Assembly (NCBI RefSeq): GCF_018524365.1
Contig: NZ_JAEKFT010000004.1
Coordinates: forward strand, 62,001-126,000
DNA: 64,000 bases
Source: Denitromonas iodatirespirans
GTDB lineage: Bacteria; Pseudomonadota; Gammaproteobacteria; Burkholderiales; Rhodocyclaceae
Direction: 5' to 3'
A program made the position numbers and the translations under genes. The notes under the pieces are model-generated. The model was given only the letters and a program-made list of their open reading frames with translations, was not told the DNA's origin and did not search any database. Positions within the stretch are counted from its first letter, which is position 1. The number at the start of each line of letters is the position of its first letter. Below, piece by piece: positions 30,348 through 40,144 of the stretch.

Positions 30348-32705
30348 ATGCCGGGCGCCGCCAAAACCGATTCTCCGACCGACGCCATGTCCATCGCCGA
30401 CACCGCATCCCAGGCCGCTCCGCTCCTGCCCGCACCGTGGCAATCCCGCCTGCACGACACGCTCGCTGCCGATGAGTCCGTCGAGGCCGTTCTACCGCTC
30501 GATCTGGACGACACCCTGCGTTTTTCCGAGGCGCTGCTGGTCCTCACCGACCGCCGCCTGATCAGCTGCCCGGCCGAGGGCGACCTCCGCATCTGGCCGC
30601 TGGATACCTGTTTCGAGCTGCATCTGGGCGACCATGCCGGCGTCGCCAGTCTGGCCCTGCAGGACGACACCGCCCGCCTGGCGCTGTGGCGCTTCACGCT
30701 CACCCACAACCCGGCCGCGCTGCGCTTCACCCGCCGCTTCGAGCAGCTGCGCGACGCCCTGCGCGAAGGCCGCCCGGCCGGCCCGATTCCGGCCGTGCTG
30801 TGCGCCCAGTGCCACGCCCCCCTGCCGCCGGACGAGGACGACTGCCCGGCCTGCTCGGGCACCATCGACCGGCCGCCATCCACCTGGACGCTGTTCCGCC
30901 TGTGGCGCTTCGCCAAACCCTACAAGGGCCAGTTGCTGCTCGGCTTCCTGCTCACGCTGGCCGCCACCGGCGCCACCCTGGTGCCGCCCTACCTGACCAT
31001 GCCGTTGATGGACAACGTGCTGATCCCCTACCAGAACGGCCAGCAGATCGACACCTCGCTGGTGACGCTCTACCTGGGCGGCCTGTTCGCCTCCGCGCTG
31101 GTGGCCTGGTTGCTCGGCTGGGCGCGCACCTACATCCTGGCGCTGTTCTCCGAGCGCATCGGCGCCGACCTGCGCACCACCACCTACGATCACCTGCTGC
31201 GCCAGTCGCTCGAATACTTCGGCAACAAGCGCACCGGCGACCTGATGGCGCGCATCAGCTCCGAGACCGACCGCATCTGCGTGTTCCTCTCGCTGCATGC
31301 GCTCGACTTCGCCACCGACGTGCTGATGATCATCATGACCGCGATCATCCTCGCCTCGATCAACCCGTGGCTGGCGCTGGTCACGCTGGTGCCGCTGCCC
31401 TTCATCGCCTGGTTGATCCACCTGGTGCGCGACCGCCTGCGCACCGGTTTCGACAAGACCGGCCGGGTCTGGGGCGAGATCACCAGCGTGCTGGCCGACA
31501 CCATCCCCGGCATCCGCGTGGTCAAGGCCTTTGCCCAGGAGAAGCGCGAATCCGAGCGCTTCCACGAAGCCAACCGCATCAACCTGCAGGCCAACGACAA
31601 GCTCAACCGCGTGTGGTCGCTGTTCTCGCCCACCGTCGCCCTGCTGACTGAAATCGGCCTGCTGGTGGTGTGGGCCTTCGGCATCTGGCAGGTGGCCAAC
31701 AACGACATCACCGTCGGCGTACTGACCGCCTTCCTGGCCTACATCGGGCGCTTCTACGGCCGGCTCGACTCGATGAGCCGCATCGTCTCGGTCACACAGA
31801 AAGCCGCCGCCGGCGCCAAGCGGGTGTTCGACATCCTCGACCATGCCTCCAGCGTGCCGGAGCCGACCAACCCGGTGCACCTGGGCCCGGTGCGCGGCGA
31901 GATCACCGTCGCCGGTGTCGGTTTCCGCTATGGCAACCGCTCGGTGCTGCGCGATGTGGACATGGTCATCCAGCCCGGCGAGATGGTCGGCCTGGTCGGC
32001 CACAGCGGCTCGGGCAAGAGCACGCTGGTGAACCTCATGTGCCGCTTCTACGACGTGAGCGAAGGCGCCATCCGCATCGACGGCATCGACGTGCGCTCGG
32101 TGCCGGTGACCGAATACCGCAAGCACATCGGCCTGGTGCTGCAGGAGCCCTTCCTGTTCTTCGGCACCATCGCCGAGAACATCGCCTACGGCAAACCCGA
32201 CGCCACCCGCGACGAAGTGGTTGCCGCCGCCCGTGCCGCCCATGCTCACGAGTTCATCCTGCGCCTGCCGCAGGGCTACGACTCGCTGGTCGGCGAGCGC
32301 GGCCAGGGCCTGTCGGGCGGCGAGCGTCAGCGCATCTCGATCGCCCGCGCGCTGCTCATCGACCCGAAGATCCTGATCCTCGACGAAGCCACCAGCTCGG
32401 TCGATACCGAGACCGAAAAGGAAATCCAGAAAGCGCTCGACAACCTGGTGCGCGGGCGCACCACCATCGCCATCGCCCACCGCCTGTCTACGCTGCGCAA
32501 GGCCAACCGCTTGGTGGTGATGGATCGCGGCCGTGTCGTCGAAGAAGGCGATCACGACACCCTGATCGACCACCGCGGCTTCTACTGGCGCCTGTACGAA
32601 GCCCAGCAGCGCCAGGTCGAGGGCGAAGCCATCAGCCCCGCCACGGCGCCGGCCATGCCCAGCGCCCACACCGCCGGCATTGCCGCCGAGCCCGCGCTCA
32701 AGTGA
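30348..32705 (+). CDS. Cyanophycin locus-associated ABC transporter with N-terminal Zn-ribbon region
   Basis: A 785-residue half-transporter. Residues 1-180 are a soluble extension resembling a sensor or PH-like region (LVLTDRRLISCP) with a four-Cys zinc ribbon (CAQCHAPLPPDEDDCPAC). A six-helix ABC membrane domain follows, then an ATPase with Walker A GHSGSGKST, signature LSGGERQ and Walker B ILILDEATS. It is divergent from the two synthetase genes and is followed by DUF1854, an arrangement I recognise from betaproteobacterial cyanophycin loci. The substrate is unknown. The ATG at 30348 has an AGGA site; an ATG at 30387 is the alternative. Nothing clear is seen in the 194-base divergent gap. 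Confidence 0.88.
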   Translation: MPGAAKTDSPTDAMSIADTASQAAPLLPAPWQSRLHDTLAADESVEAVLPLDLDDTLRFSEALLVLTDRRLISCPAEGDLRIWPLDTCFELHLGDHAGVASLALQDDTARLALWRFTLTHNPAALRFTRRFEQLRDALREGRPAGPIPAVLCAQCHAPLPPDEDDCPACSGTIDRPPSTWTLFRLWRFAKPYKGQLLLGFLLTLAATGATLVPPYLTMPLMDNVLIPYQNGQQIDTSLVTLYLGGLFASALVAWLLGWARTYILALFSERIGADLRTTTYDHLLRQSLEYFGNKRTGDLMARISSETDRICVFLSLHALDFATDVLMIIMTAIILASINPWLALVTLVPLPFIAWLIHLVRDRLRTGFDKTGRVWGEITSVLADTIPGIRVVKAFAQEKRESERFHEANRINLQANDKLNRVWSLFSPTVALLTEIGLLVVWAFGIWQVANNDITVGVLTAFLAYIGRFYGRLDSMSRIVSVTQKAAAGAKRVFDILDHASSVPEPTNPVHLGPVRGEITVAGVGFRYGNRSVLRDVDMVIQPGEMVGLVGHSGSGKSTLVNLMCRFYDVSEGAIRIDGIDVRSVPVTEYRKHIGLVLQEPFLFFGTIAENIAYGKPDATRDEVVAAARAAHAHEFILRLPQGYDSLVGERGQGLSGGERQRISIARALLIDPKILILDEATSSVDTETEKEIQKALDNLVRGRTTIAIAHRLSTLRKANRLVVMDRGRVVEEGDHDTLIDHRGFYWRLYEAQQRQVEGEAISPATAPAMPSAHTAGIAAEPALK

Positions 32706-32712
32706 GCCCCGC

Positions 32713-33189
32713 ATGACGACGCCCGCCATGGACTTCACCCTCACCCGCAGCCCCTTCGGCCACCTCTGCCTGACCGACGCCGAGGGCGTCCGTCACGAAC
32801 AGGTTCAGGTGGTACGCGCCTTCCCCATCGCCGCGCCCGACGAAGGCATCTCGCTGCTCAGCGCCGACGGCCACGAGCTGGCCTGGATCGCCCATCTCGA
32901 CCAGCTCGATGCCAACACCCGCCGGCTGATCGAAGACACCCTCGCGGCACGCGACTTCATGCCCGTGCTGCTGCGCCTCAAATCGGTCTCCAGCTTCGCC
33001 ACGCCCAGCACCTGGGAGGTCGACACCGACCGCGGCCCCACCCGCCTGGTGCTGCGCGGCGAAGAGAACATCCGCCGCCTGCCCGGCGGCATGCTGATGA
33101 TCGCCGACGAACACGGCATCCAGTACCTGATCCGCAAACTGCGGGGCCTCGACGCGCACTCGCGCAAGCTGCTCGACCGCTTTCTCTGA
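32713..33189 (+). CDS. DUF1854 protein of the cyanophycin locus
   Basis: The product is 158 residues, soluble, with no signal peptide. The pattern VQVVRAFPIAAPDEGISLLS, then LIEDTLAARDFMPVLLRLKSVS (split across residues), WEVDTDRGPTRLVLRGEENIRRL and a C-terminal GIQYLIRKLRGLDAHSRKLL belongs to DUF1854. It begins 7 bases after the ABC transporter gene and is probably co-translated with it. The function is unknown; co-occurrence with ABC transporter and cphA genes suggests an accessory role in cyanophycin turnover or transport. Confidence 0.88.
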   Translation: MTTPAMDFTLTRSPFGHLCLTDAEGVRHEQVQVVRAFPIAAPDEGISLLSADGHELAWIAHLDQLDANTRRLIEDTLAARDFMPVLLRLKSVSSFATPSTWEVDTDRGPTRLVLRGEENIRRLPGGMLMIADEHGIQYLIRKLRGLDAHSRKLLDRFL

Positions 33190-33232
33190 ACGAACGACAC
33201 GGTCGGGCGCCACGGGGTATCCGCACGCGTCC

Positions 33233-33252
33233 GGATGACAGATTCGTCAGCA
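33233..33252 (+). promoter_or_regulatory. CusR-type copper operator, copy 1
   Basis: GGATGACAGATTCGTCAGCA has the GATGACA-n6-GTCA layout shared with three more sites in the copper island. It is 210 bases before the copper ATPase start. The 273-base gap holding it shows nothing else recognisable. Confidence 0.5.
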
Positions 33253-33462
33253 TCCGGTCATGTGCGCGTTCACCGGCCGGCGCGAGAATGGTTCCGGCAC
33301 ACCAGCGCCCGACCCGTTGCGCCCACGACCGCCGGCACCTTTGGCCGGGCATCGAGTCACAGTCAGGACAACGACGCGGTGACGAAGGCTTCGGCGAATC
33401 CACCGCTCGGCGCCTGCCGACGGGCGGCACAACTCGCGTCACCGCACCGATGGAGCCACCCC

Positions 33463-35832
33463 ATGGAACATCGCGACGCCAAAGCGGCATCCGCCCCCGC
33501 TCCAGACGATGACCGACCCGCGCAGGAAACGGCCAAGGCATCGACCACCGATCCGGTCTGCGGCATGACGGTGGTGCCCGACGCCGACACGCCGACGGCA
33601 GATGTCGGGGGCCACCGCTACCACTTCTGTTCCGATCGCTGCCACGACAGATTCGTCGCGGCGCCCGAACGCTTCCTGAGCGACTCGCCGCGCGCGAAGG
33701 CGGCCGAGGGCACGCGCTACACCTGCCCGATGCATCCGGAAATCATCCGCGACGCGCCGGGCGAATGCCCCAAATGCGGCATGGCACTCGAACCGGCGGA
33801 CGCACCCTCGCCAGACGACGGCCCCAACCCCGAGTTGGTGGATTTCAAGCGCCGGCTGGCGATTGGCGCCTGCCTGACCGTTCCCCTGATGATGCTCACC
33901 ATGGGCCCCCTGGTCGGTCTCGGTTTTCTACGCAGCGCGCTCGGTGAAGCTCGCGCCCAGTGGGTCGAACTGGCCCTGTCCTCCCCGGTCGTGCTGTGGG
34001 CCGGCTGGCCGTTTCTGGTGCGGGCCGTCAAGTCGGTCGTCAGCCGGCATCTGAACATGTTCACCCTGATCGGTCTGGGCGTCAGCTCGGCCTACCTGTT
34101 CAGCGTGGTCGCCGTGCTGTGGCCCGGCGCCTTCCCCGAAGGCTTCCGCGACGCCGACGGCCATGTCGGCGTGTACTTCGAAGCCGCCGCGGTGATCGTC
34201 GTCCTCGTGCTGCTGGGTCAGGTGCTGGAGCTGGGCGCCCGCGCGCGCACCGGCTCGGCGATCCGGGCCCTGCTCGATCTGGCTGCCAAGACCGCGCGCA
34301 TCGTCCGCGACGACGGGCAGGAAGAAGAGATTCCGCTCGAAGACGTCGCGGTCGGCGACCGGCTGCGGGTGCGCCCCGGCGACAAGGTGCCGGTCGATGG
34401 CGTCGTGCGCGAAGGCCGCTCGTCGGTCGACGAATCGATGATCTCGGGCGAGCCGGTGCCGGTCGAGAAGACCGAGGGCGACCCGGTCACCGGCGCCACC
34501 CTCAACGGCACCGGTTCGCTCGTCATCGAAGCGAAGCGGGTCGGCGCCGACACGCTGTTGTCGCAGATCGTCGATATGGTGTCGCACGCCCAGCGCTCGC
34601 GCGCCCCCATCCAGAAGCTCGCCGACTCGGTGGCGGGCGTCTTCGTTCCGGCCGTGGTCGGCATCGCCATGCTGGCCTTTGCCGCCTGGGCGCAGTGGGG
34701 CCCCGCGCCGGCACTGGCCTATGCGCTGGTCTCGGCCGTGTCGGTGCTGATCATCGCCTGCCCCTGCGCCCTCGGGCTGGCCACGCCGGTATCGATCATG
34801 ACCGCCACCGGCCGGGGCGCCCAAGCCGGCGTGCTGATCAAGAATGCCGAGGCGCTCGAGCGCTTCGCCCGGGTCGATACGCTGATCGTCGACAAGACCG
34901 GCACGCTCACCGTCGGCAAGCCGAAGCTGGTCGCGGTCGTGCCGTCCGACGACCGTGACGAGGACGAGGTGCTGCGCCTGGCCGCCAGCCTGGAGCGCGG
35001 CTCCGAGCACCCCTTGGCCGAGGCCATCGTCGCGGGGGCCGGGGCGCGCGACATCTCGCTCGCCAAGGCGGACGATTTCGAGGCCATCACCGGCAAAGGC
35101 GTGACCGGCACGGTGGATGGCAAGGCCGTGGCGCTGGGCAACGCCAAGCTGCTGGAGGACATGGGCGTCAGCCCAGACGCTGGCGTGAGCGACGACGCCG
35201 ACACCCGGCGCGACGCGGGCGAAACCGTGATGTACCTGCTCGTGGATGAAAGGATCGCCGGCCTGATCAGCGTCGCCGATCCGATCAAGGACAGCACGCC
35301 GGCCGCGCTCGAGGCCTTGCACGGGCTGGGGCTGCGCATCGTCATGGCCACCGGCGACAACGCGCGCACCGCACGGTCGGTGGCCAGCACGCTCGGCATC
35401 GACGACCTCCACGCCGAGGTATTGCCGGCCGACAAGGCAGACGTCATCAAGGCGCTACAGGCCGAGGGGCACCGCGTCGCGATGGCCGGCGACGGGGTCA
35501 ACGATGCGCCAGCGCTGGCGCAGGCCGACGTGGGCATCGCCATGGGCACCGGCGCCGACGTGGCCATCGAAAGCGCGGGCTTCACCCTGGTCAAGGGCGA
35601 CCTGACGGGCATCGTCCGCGCCCGGCGCCTGTCAGTGGCCACCATGCGCAACATTCGCCAGAACCTGTTTTTCGCCCTGGTGTACAACGCCGCCGGCGTA
35701 CCCGTGGCCGCCGGGGTGCTCTACCCCTTCCTCGGAATGCTGATTTCGCCCATGTTCGCCGCCGCGGCGATGAGCCTGTCCTCGGTGTCGGTCATCGCCA
35801 ACGCCCTGCGGCTGCGACGGATCGATATCTGA
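33463..35832 (+). CDS. P1B-type copper-transporting ATPase with YHS and HMBD domains
   Basis: The product is 789 residues. In place of HMA domains the N-terminus has a YHS domain (about 28-72; [13 protein letters not shown]) and a heavy-metal-binding domain (86-108; [14 protein letters not shown]). The ATPase core has the CPC motif (433-435), phosphorylation D477 in DKTGT, a TGDNART segment and [10 protein letters not shown]. This layout is that of CopA/CopB-like copper(I) exporters. The ATG at 33463 follows GGAG; the frame is open upstream to 33235 but that stretch is not protein-like and contains the operator. It probably belongs to the CusR-like regulon. Confidence 0.92.
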   Translation: MEHRDAKAASAPAPDDDRPAQETAKASTTDPVCGMTVVPDADTPTADVGGHRYHFCSDRCHDRFVAAPERFLSDSPRAKAAEGTRYTCPMHPEIIRDAPGECPKCGMALEPADAPSPDDGPNPELVDFKRRLAIGACLTVPLMMLTMGPLVGLGFLRSALGEARAQWVELALSSPVVLWAGWPFLVRAVKSVVSRHLNMFTLIGLGVSSAYLFSVVAVLWPGAFPEGFRDADGHVGVYFEAAAVIVVLVLLGQVLELGARARTGSAIRALLDLAAKTARIVRDDGQEEEIPLEDVAVGDRLRVRPGDKVPVDGVVREGRSSVDESMISGEPVPVEKTEGDPVTGATLNGTGSLVIEAKRVGADTLLSQIVDMVSHAQRSRAPIQKLADSVAGVFVPAVVGIAMLAFAAWAQWGPAPALAYALVSAVSVLIIACPCALGLATPVSIMTATGRGAQAGVLIKNAEALERFARVDTLIVDKTGTLTVGKPKLVAVVPSDDRDEDEVLRLAASLERGSEHPLAEAIVAGAGARDISLAKADDFEAITGKGVTGTVDGKAVALGNAKLLEDMGVSPDAGVSDDADTRRDAGETVMYLLVDERIAGLISVADPIKDSTPAALEALHGLGLRIVMATGDNARTARSVASTLGIDDLHAEVLPADKADVIKALQAEGHRVAMAGDGVNDAPALAQADVGIAMGTGADVAIESAGFTLVKGDLTGIVRARRLSVATMRNIRQNLFFALVYNAAGVPVAAGVLYPFLGMLISPMFAAAAMSLSSVSVIANALRLRRIDI

Positions 35833-35886
35833 TGCCGGTCCAACGAACACCGAAAGACACGTCCGCCATCCCGTCCAACACCTCGC

Positions 35887-36270
35887 TCAGCGGATGCCGG
35901 CGCGGCGCTGGTGCATGCGCACATAGGCAGTGATGTGAGCCACGTCGTCAGCGCTCACGCCGGGCACCGGCGGCATGTCGCCGAATTGCCAGTGATGGGC
36001 GCGGGTGCCGTTCCTGGCCGCGAGTTGGAAAGCAACGTCTCCGTGGTGCGCGGGTTCATAGATCTTGTGAATCAGCGGCGGCCCTTTGTCGCTGCCTTTC
36101 AGATCGGTGCCGTGGCAGCTGGCGCAATGCGTTTCGAACAGGGGCTTGCCCGCGGTCGGATTCGGCATCAAACCCGGTGACGGTTTGGGTATCTGCATCC
36201 CCTGGGCCCAGGCGCCGCCCGCCAGCACGGCAACTGCGAGCAGCATGACGGATGCGCGTGACGTCCTCAT
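35887..36270 (-). CDS. Small periplasmic cytochrome c
   Basis: The 127-residue product has a signal peptide (VMLLAVAVLAGGAWAQ), a single haem site CASCH (49-53) and a likely distal Met in GDMPPVPGVS (residue 99). It is a class I monohaem cytochrome of the type found in copper resistance islands with oxidases or copper efflux systems. It is convergent with the ATPase gene, with 54 bases between the stops. A role as electron carrier in periplasmic copper(I) oxidation is conceivable but unsupported by more than position. Confidence 0.87.
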   Translation of the reverse strand: MRTSRASVMLLAVAVLAGGAWAQGMQIPKPSPGLMPNPTAGKPLFETHCASCHGTDLKGSDKGPPLIHKIYEPAHHGDVAFQLAARNGTRAHHWQFGDMPPVPGVSADDVAHITAYVRMHQRRAGIR

Positions 36271-36427
36271 GGTGTCGCCCTTCCGGAATCAGACGGCTGC
36301 CGACCTGCGCCAGGCGGCGGGGCCGAGCAGCACGGACGCGGGCGGGCGTTGGCGTGAGCTGCCGCGTTCTGACGCATCCCGCTGCGCAGCGCGCCGTAGA
36401 GTCGCCAGAACAGACGCTGCAGCATCG

Positions 36428-36892
36428 TTACTTCGCGGGTGGCAACGGCTGGCCACCCATCATGTGTTGCATCATCATCTGCATCATCCCCATGCGGGCC
36501 TCGATCGCCTGCAGGCGCGCCGCCTCATCCGCACCGCCGCCCCCGCAGCCCATCATGCCCGGTCCCATCATGCCGTAGCCCATCATGCCCATGCCGCCCC
36601 ACCCCATCGGGCAGTTCACACCGTGCGGATCCAATGCGCGGGCCAGCATCATGCCCTCGCCCAGACTCTGCATGTACTCGGCAACGGCCTTGCCACGCGC
36701 CTCGTCGTTCCCCGCCTCGGCAATACGCGCCACCTGGGCCTGCAGCCGGGTGGCGTTTTCCTTGAGTTTCTCGACAGCCTGTGCCGGCTCGATGGCCGAT
36801 GACGCCCCGCCCATGTAGGGGCCACCATGGGCCAGCGCCGGCACGGACACCATCAGCCCCAGGCACAGAGCGATCGCTTGAACGGATTTCAT
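36428..36892 (-). CDS. Met-rich periplasmic protein of the copper island
   Basis: The 154-residue product has a signal peptide (MKSVQAIALCLGLMVSVPALA). The C-terminal half is exceptionally rich in Met and Gly: GWGGMGMMGYGMMGPGMMGC, then MGMMQMMMQHMMGG. Such Met clusters bind copper(I) in CusF, CopC or CueO-like proteins, so copper sequestration in the periplasm is likely. The family itself I do not recognise; the helical middle (KLKENATRLQAQVARI) resembles Spy-like proteins. The ATG at 36892 follows GGGAG. A copper operator sits 70 bases upstream, suggesting its own promoter behind cusA. Confidence 0.75.
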   Translation of the reverse strand: MKSVQAIALCLGLMVSVPALAHGGPYMGGASSAIEPAQAVEKLKENATRLQAQVARIAEAGNDEARGKAVAEYMQSLGEGMMLARALDPHGVNCPMGWGGMGMMGYGMMGPGMMGCGGGGADEAARLQAIEARMGMMQMMMQHMMGGQPLPPAK

Positions 36893-36961
36893 GATGTGTC
36901 TCCCTCGAAGGATCATCGGTGTTCAGCTTGCGCCCGGATCACCGACACTCGCCTGACGACA

Positions 36962-36981
36962 AGATGACATTTCCGTCAGCT
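36962..36981 (-). promoter_or_regulatory. CusR-type copper operator, copy 2 (overlaps cusA stop)
   Basis: AGATGACATTTCCGTCAGCT overlaps the cusA stop codon (36976-36978) and lies 70 bases before the Met-rich protein start, which it should control. Confidence 0.55.
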
Positions 36982-39900
36982 TGACGGCTCCAGCACCGGG
37001 CGCACCGTCACCCACTCCTCCATCCCCCGCTTGAGCCGCCACTGCTTGACCAGCGCGTACAAGGCCGGGATCACGCCGAGGGTGAGCACCGTCGAGGAGA
37101 TCATGCCGCCCACCATCGGCGCGGCGATGCGGCTCATCACCTCGGAGCCGGTGCCGGTGCTCCACATGATCGGCAGCAGGCCGGCCATGATAGCCACCAC
37201 TGTCATCATCTTCGGGCGCACGCGCTCGACCGCGCCTTCCATGATCGCGTGATAAAGATCGGCCACCGTCGGCTCGCGCCCCTCGGCCGCCCGCTCGGCA
37301 CGGATCGCCTGCCAGGCCTGATCGAGATAGATCAGCATCACCACCCCGGTCTCCGCCGCCACGCCGGCCAGGGCGATGAAGCCGACTGCTACGGCCACGC
37401 TCATGTTGTAGCCCAGCCACCACATCAGCCAGATACCGCCGACCAGCGCGAAAGGCACCGACAGCATGACGATGAGCGTCTCGGTGAGCCGCCGGAAGTT
37501 GAGGTACAGCAGTACGAAGATGATCGCCAGCGTCAGCGGCACCACCACCGCCAGCTTGGCCTTGGCGCGCTCCATGTACTCGAACTGGCCGGACCAGGTG
37601 GCGTAGTAGCCGGGCGGGAAGCTGACCTTGTCGGACACCGCCTGCTGCGCCTCTTTCACATACGATCCGACGTCGCGATCGCGGATGTCGACGAACACGT
37701 AGGCAGCCAGCAGCGCGTTCTCGGTCTTGATGCCCGGCGGACCGTTGCGTAGCTGCACCTCGGCCAGCTGCCCCAGCGGGATCATGCCGCCGCTGCTGGG
37801 CACGAAGACTTCATTGGCGATGCGCTGCGGATCGTCGCGCAGCGCACGCGGGTAGCGCACCGACACTGTGTACCGCTCCAGCCCTTCGACGGCGGTGGTT
37901 ACCGGCGCGCCGCCGAGGGCAGTGGCCACCACCTGCTGGAAGTCGCCCACCGTGATGCCGTAACGCGCGAGCTGGTCGCGACGCGGCTCGATGTCGAGGT
38001 AATAGCCGCCGGTGACCCGCTCGGCGTAGGCGCTGGAGGTGCCCGGCACGGTCTTCACCGCCTGCTCGATCTGGCGGGCCAGCTTCTCGATCTCGCCCAG
38101 ATCATTGCCGAACACCTTGACCCCCACCGGGGTACGGATACCGGTCGACAGCATGTCGATGCGCGCCTTGATCGGCATGGTCCAGGAATTGGCCACGCCG
38201 GGGAATTTGAGCGCCGCATCCATCTCGGCGATGAGCTTGTCGACGGTCATGCCCGGCCGCCAATCGGCCTCGGGCTTGAGGTTGATGACGGTCTCGAACA
38301 TCTCCATCGGCGCCGGGTCGGTGGCGCTCGCGGCGCGGCCGGCCTTGCCATACACCGATTCGACCTCGGGGAAGGTTTTGATGACGCGGTTGGTGGTCTG
38401 CAGCAGCCGCGCGGCCTCGGTCACCGACATGCCCGGCAGCGAGGCCGGCATGTAGAAGATGGCGCCTTCGTTGAGCGTGGGCATGAACTCGGAGCCGATC
38501 TGGCGCGCCGGGTAGATGGTCGCGCCCATGGCCACCGCCGCCAGCACCAGGGTGGTCCACTTGCGGCGCATCACCCACTGGATGATCGGGCGGTAGGCCC
38601 AGATCAGGAAGCGATTCACCGGGTTCTTCTGCTCGGGCATGATGCGCCCGCGGATGAAGAACAGCATCAGCACCGGCACCAATGTGACCGACAGCAGCGC
38701 GGCGCCGGCCATGGCAAAGGTTTTGGTGAAGGCCAGCGGGCTGAACAGGCGGCCCTCCTGCCCCTCCAGCGTGAACACCGGCAGGAAGGAGACGGTGATG
38801 ATCAGGAGCGAGAAGAACAGCGCCGGGCCGACCTCCTTGCAGGCGCGGATCATCGCCTCGCCGCGCGCGCGCTGGGTAGCATCGTCGGGCAAGCGCTCCA
38901 GGTGCTTGTGGGCGTTCTCGATCATCACGATGGCCGCATCGACCATGGCACCGATGGCGATGGCGATGCCGCCCAGGCTCATGATATTGCTGCCCATGTC
39001 CATGGAGCGCATGGCGATGAAGGCGATCAGGATGCCGATCGGCAGCGTGAGGATGGCGACCAGCGCGCTCCTCACATGCATGAGGAAGATCACGCACACC
39101 GCGGCGACGATCAGGCTCTCTTCGAACAGCGTCCATTTCAGGTTGGCGATGGCGCGCTCGATCAGCGGCGCGCGGTCGTACACCGGCACGATCTCGGTGC
39201 CTTCGGGCAGGCCGGGTTTGAGTTCCTCGATCTTGGCCTTGACGTTGGCGATCACATCCAACGCGTTCTGGCCGAAGCGCGCCATGACGATGCCCGACGC
39301 CACCTCGCCCTCGCCGTTCAGTTCGGTGATGCCGCGCCGCCCGGCCGGCACCAGCTCCACCCGCGCCACGTCGCGCACCAGCACCGGCGTGCCGCCGTCG
39401 GCCTTGAGCACCAGGGTTTCGATGTCCTCGACACCCCTCAGATAGCCGAGGCCGCGCACCATGAATTCCTTCTCGGCCAGCTCGACCACCCGGCCGCCGA
39501 CATCGCGGTTCGATTCGCGGATCACCTGCGAGACGCGCGCCAGCGCAATGCCGTAGCTCGCCAACCGGTGCGGATCGACGATGACCTGGTATTCCTTGAC
39601 GAAGCCGCCCACGCTCGCCACCTCGGCCACGCCGCCGGCCTTGGTGAGCTGGTAGCGCACATACCAGTCCTGCACGCTGCGCAGATCGGCCAGCGACTGA
39701 TCCTTGCCGGTGAGCGCGTACTGGAACACCCAACCCACGCCGGTGGCGTCCGGCCCGAGTTGCGGCGAGACGCCCTCGGGCAGGCTGCCCTGCACCGAGC
39801 TGAGGTATTCGAGCACCCGCGAGCGCGCCCAGTAGATGTCGGTGCCGTCGGCGAAGATCACATACACGTAGGACGCGCCGAACATCGAAAAACCGCGCAC

Positions 39901-40143
39901 GACCTTGGCCTTGGGCACCGCCAGCATGGCCGTGGTGAGCGGATAGGTGACCTGATCCTCCACCACCTTGGGCGCCTGGCCGGCATACGGCGTGTAGATG
40001 ATGACCTGCACGTCCGACAGATCGGGCAGCGCGTCTAGCGGCGTCTGCTTGACCGCATACACGCCGCCAGCCACCACGGCCAACGTCGCCAGCAGCACGA
40101 TGAAGACGTTGCGCGCCGACCATTCGATGAGCCGATCGAGCAT
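36976..40143 (-). CDS. cusA: CusA-like heavy-metal RND efflux pump
   Basis: The 1055-residue pump shows the heavy-metal RND signature GAMVDAAIVMIENAHKHLE, an N-terminal helix, the first periplasmic loop (DALPDLSDVQVIIYTPYAG), Met pairs in the porter domain, and the second half beginning near residue 540. It exports copper(I)/silver(I), or possibly other cations, to the outside with CusB and CusC using the proton gradient. It starts one base after the cusB stop. Copper rather than zinc or cobalt is favoured by the CusF-like genes and Met-rich neighbours. Confidence 0.92.
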   Translation of the reverse strand: MLDRLIEWSARNVFIVLLATLAVVAGGVYAVKQTPLDALPDLSDVQVIIYTPYAGQAPKVVEDQVTYPLTTAMLAVPKAKVVRGFSMFGASYVYVIFADGTDIYWARSRVLEYLSSVQGSLPEGVSPQLGPDATGVGWVFQYALTGKDQSLADLRSVQDWYVRYQLTKAGGVAEVASVGGFVKEYQVIVDPHRLASYGIALARVSQVIRESNRDVGGRVVELAEKEFMVRGLGYLRGVEDIETLVLKADGGTPVLVRDVARVELVPAGRRGITELNGEGEVASGIVMARFGQNALDVIANVKAKIEELKPGLPEGTEIVPVYDRAPLIERAIANLKWTLFEESLIVAAVCVIFLMHVRSALVAILTLPIGILIAFIAMRSMDMGSNIMSLGGIAIAIGAMVDAAIVMIENAHKHLERLPDDATQRARGEAMIRACKEVGPALFFSLLIITVSFLPVFTLEGQEGRLFSPLAFTKTFAMAGAALLSVTLVPVLMLFFIRGRIMPEQKNPVNRFLIWAYRPIIQWVMRRKWTTLVLAAVAMGATIYPARQIGSEFMPTLNEGAIFYMPASLPGMSVTEAARLLQTTNRVIKTFPEVESVYGKAGRAASATDPAPMEMFETVINLKPEADWRPGMTVDKLIAEMDAALKFPGVANSWTMPIKARIDMLSTGIRTPVGVKVFGNDLGEIEKLARQIEQAVKTVPGTSSAYAERVTGGYYLDIEPRRDQLARYGITVGDFQQVVATALGGAPVTTAVEGLERYTVSVRYPRALRDDPQRIANEVFVPSSGGMIPLGQLAEVQLRNGPPGIKTENALLAAYVFVDIRDRDVGSYVKEAQQAVSDKVSFPPGYYATWSGQFEYMERAKAKLAVVVPLTLAIIFVLLYLNFRRLTETLIVMLSVPFALVGGIWLMWWLGYNMSVAVAVGFIALAGVAAETGVVMLIYLDQAWQAIRAERAAEGREPTVADLYHAIMEGAVERVRPKMMTVVAIMAGLLPIMWSTGTGSEVMSRIAAPMVGGMISSTVLTLGVIPALYALVKQWRLKRGMEEWVTVRPVLEPSS

Positions 40144-40144
40144 C

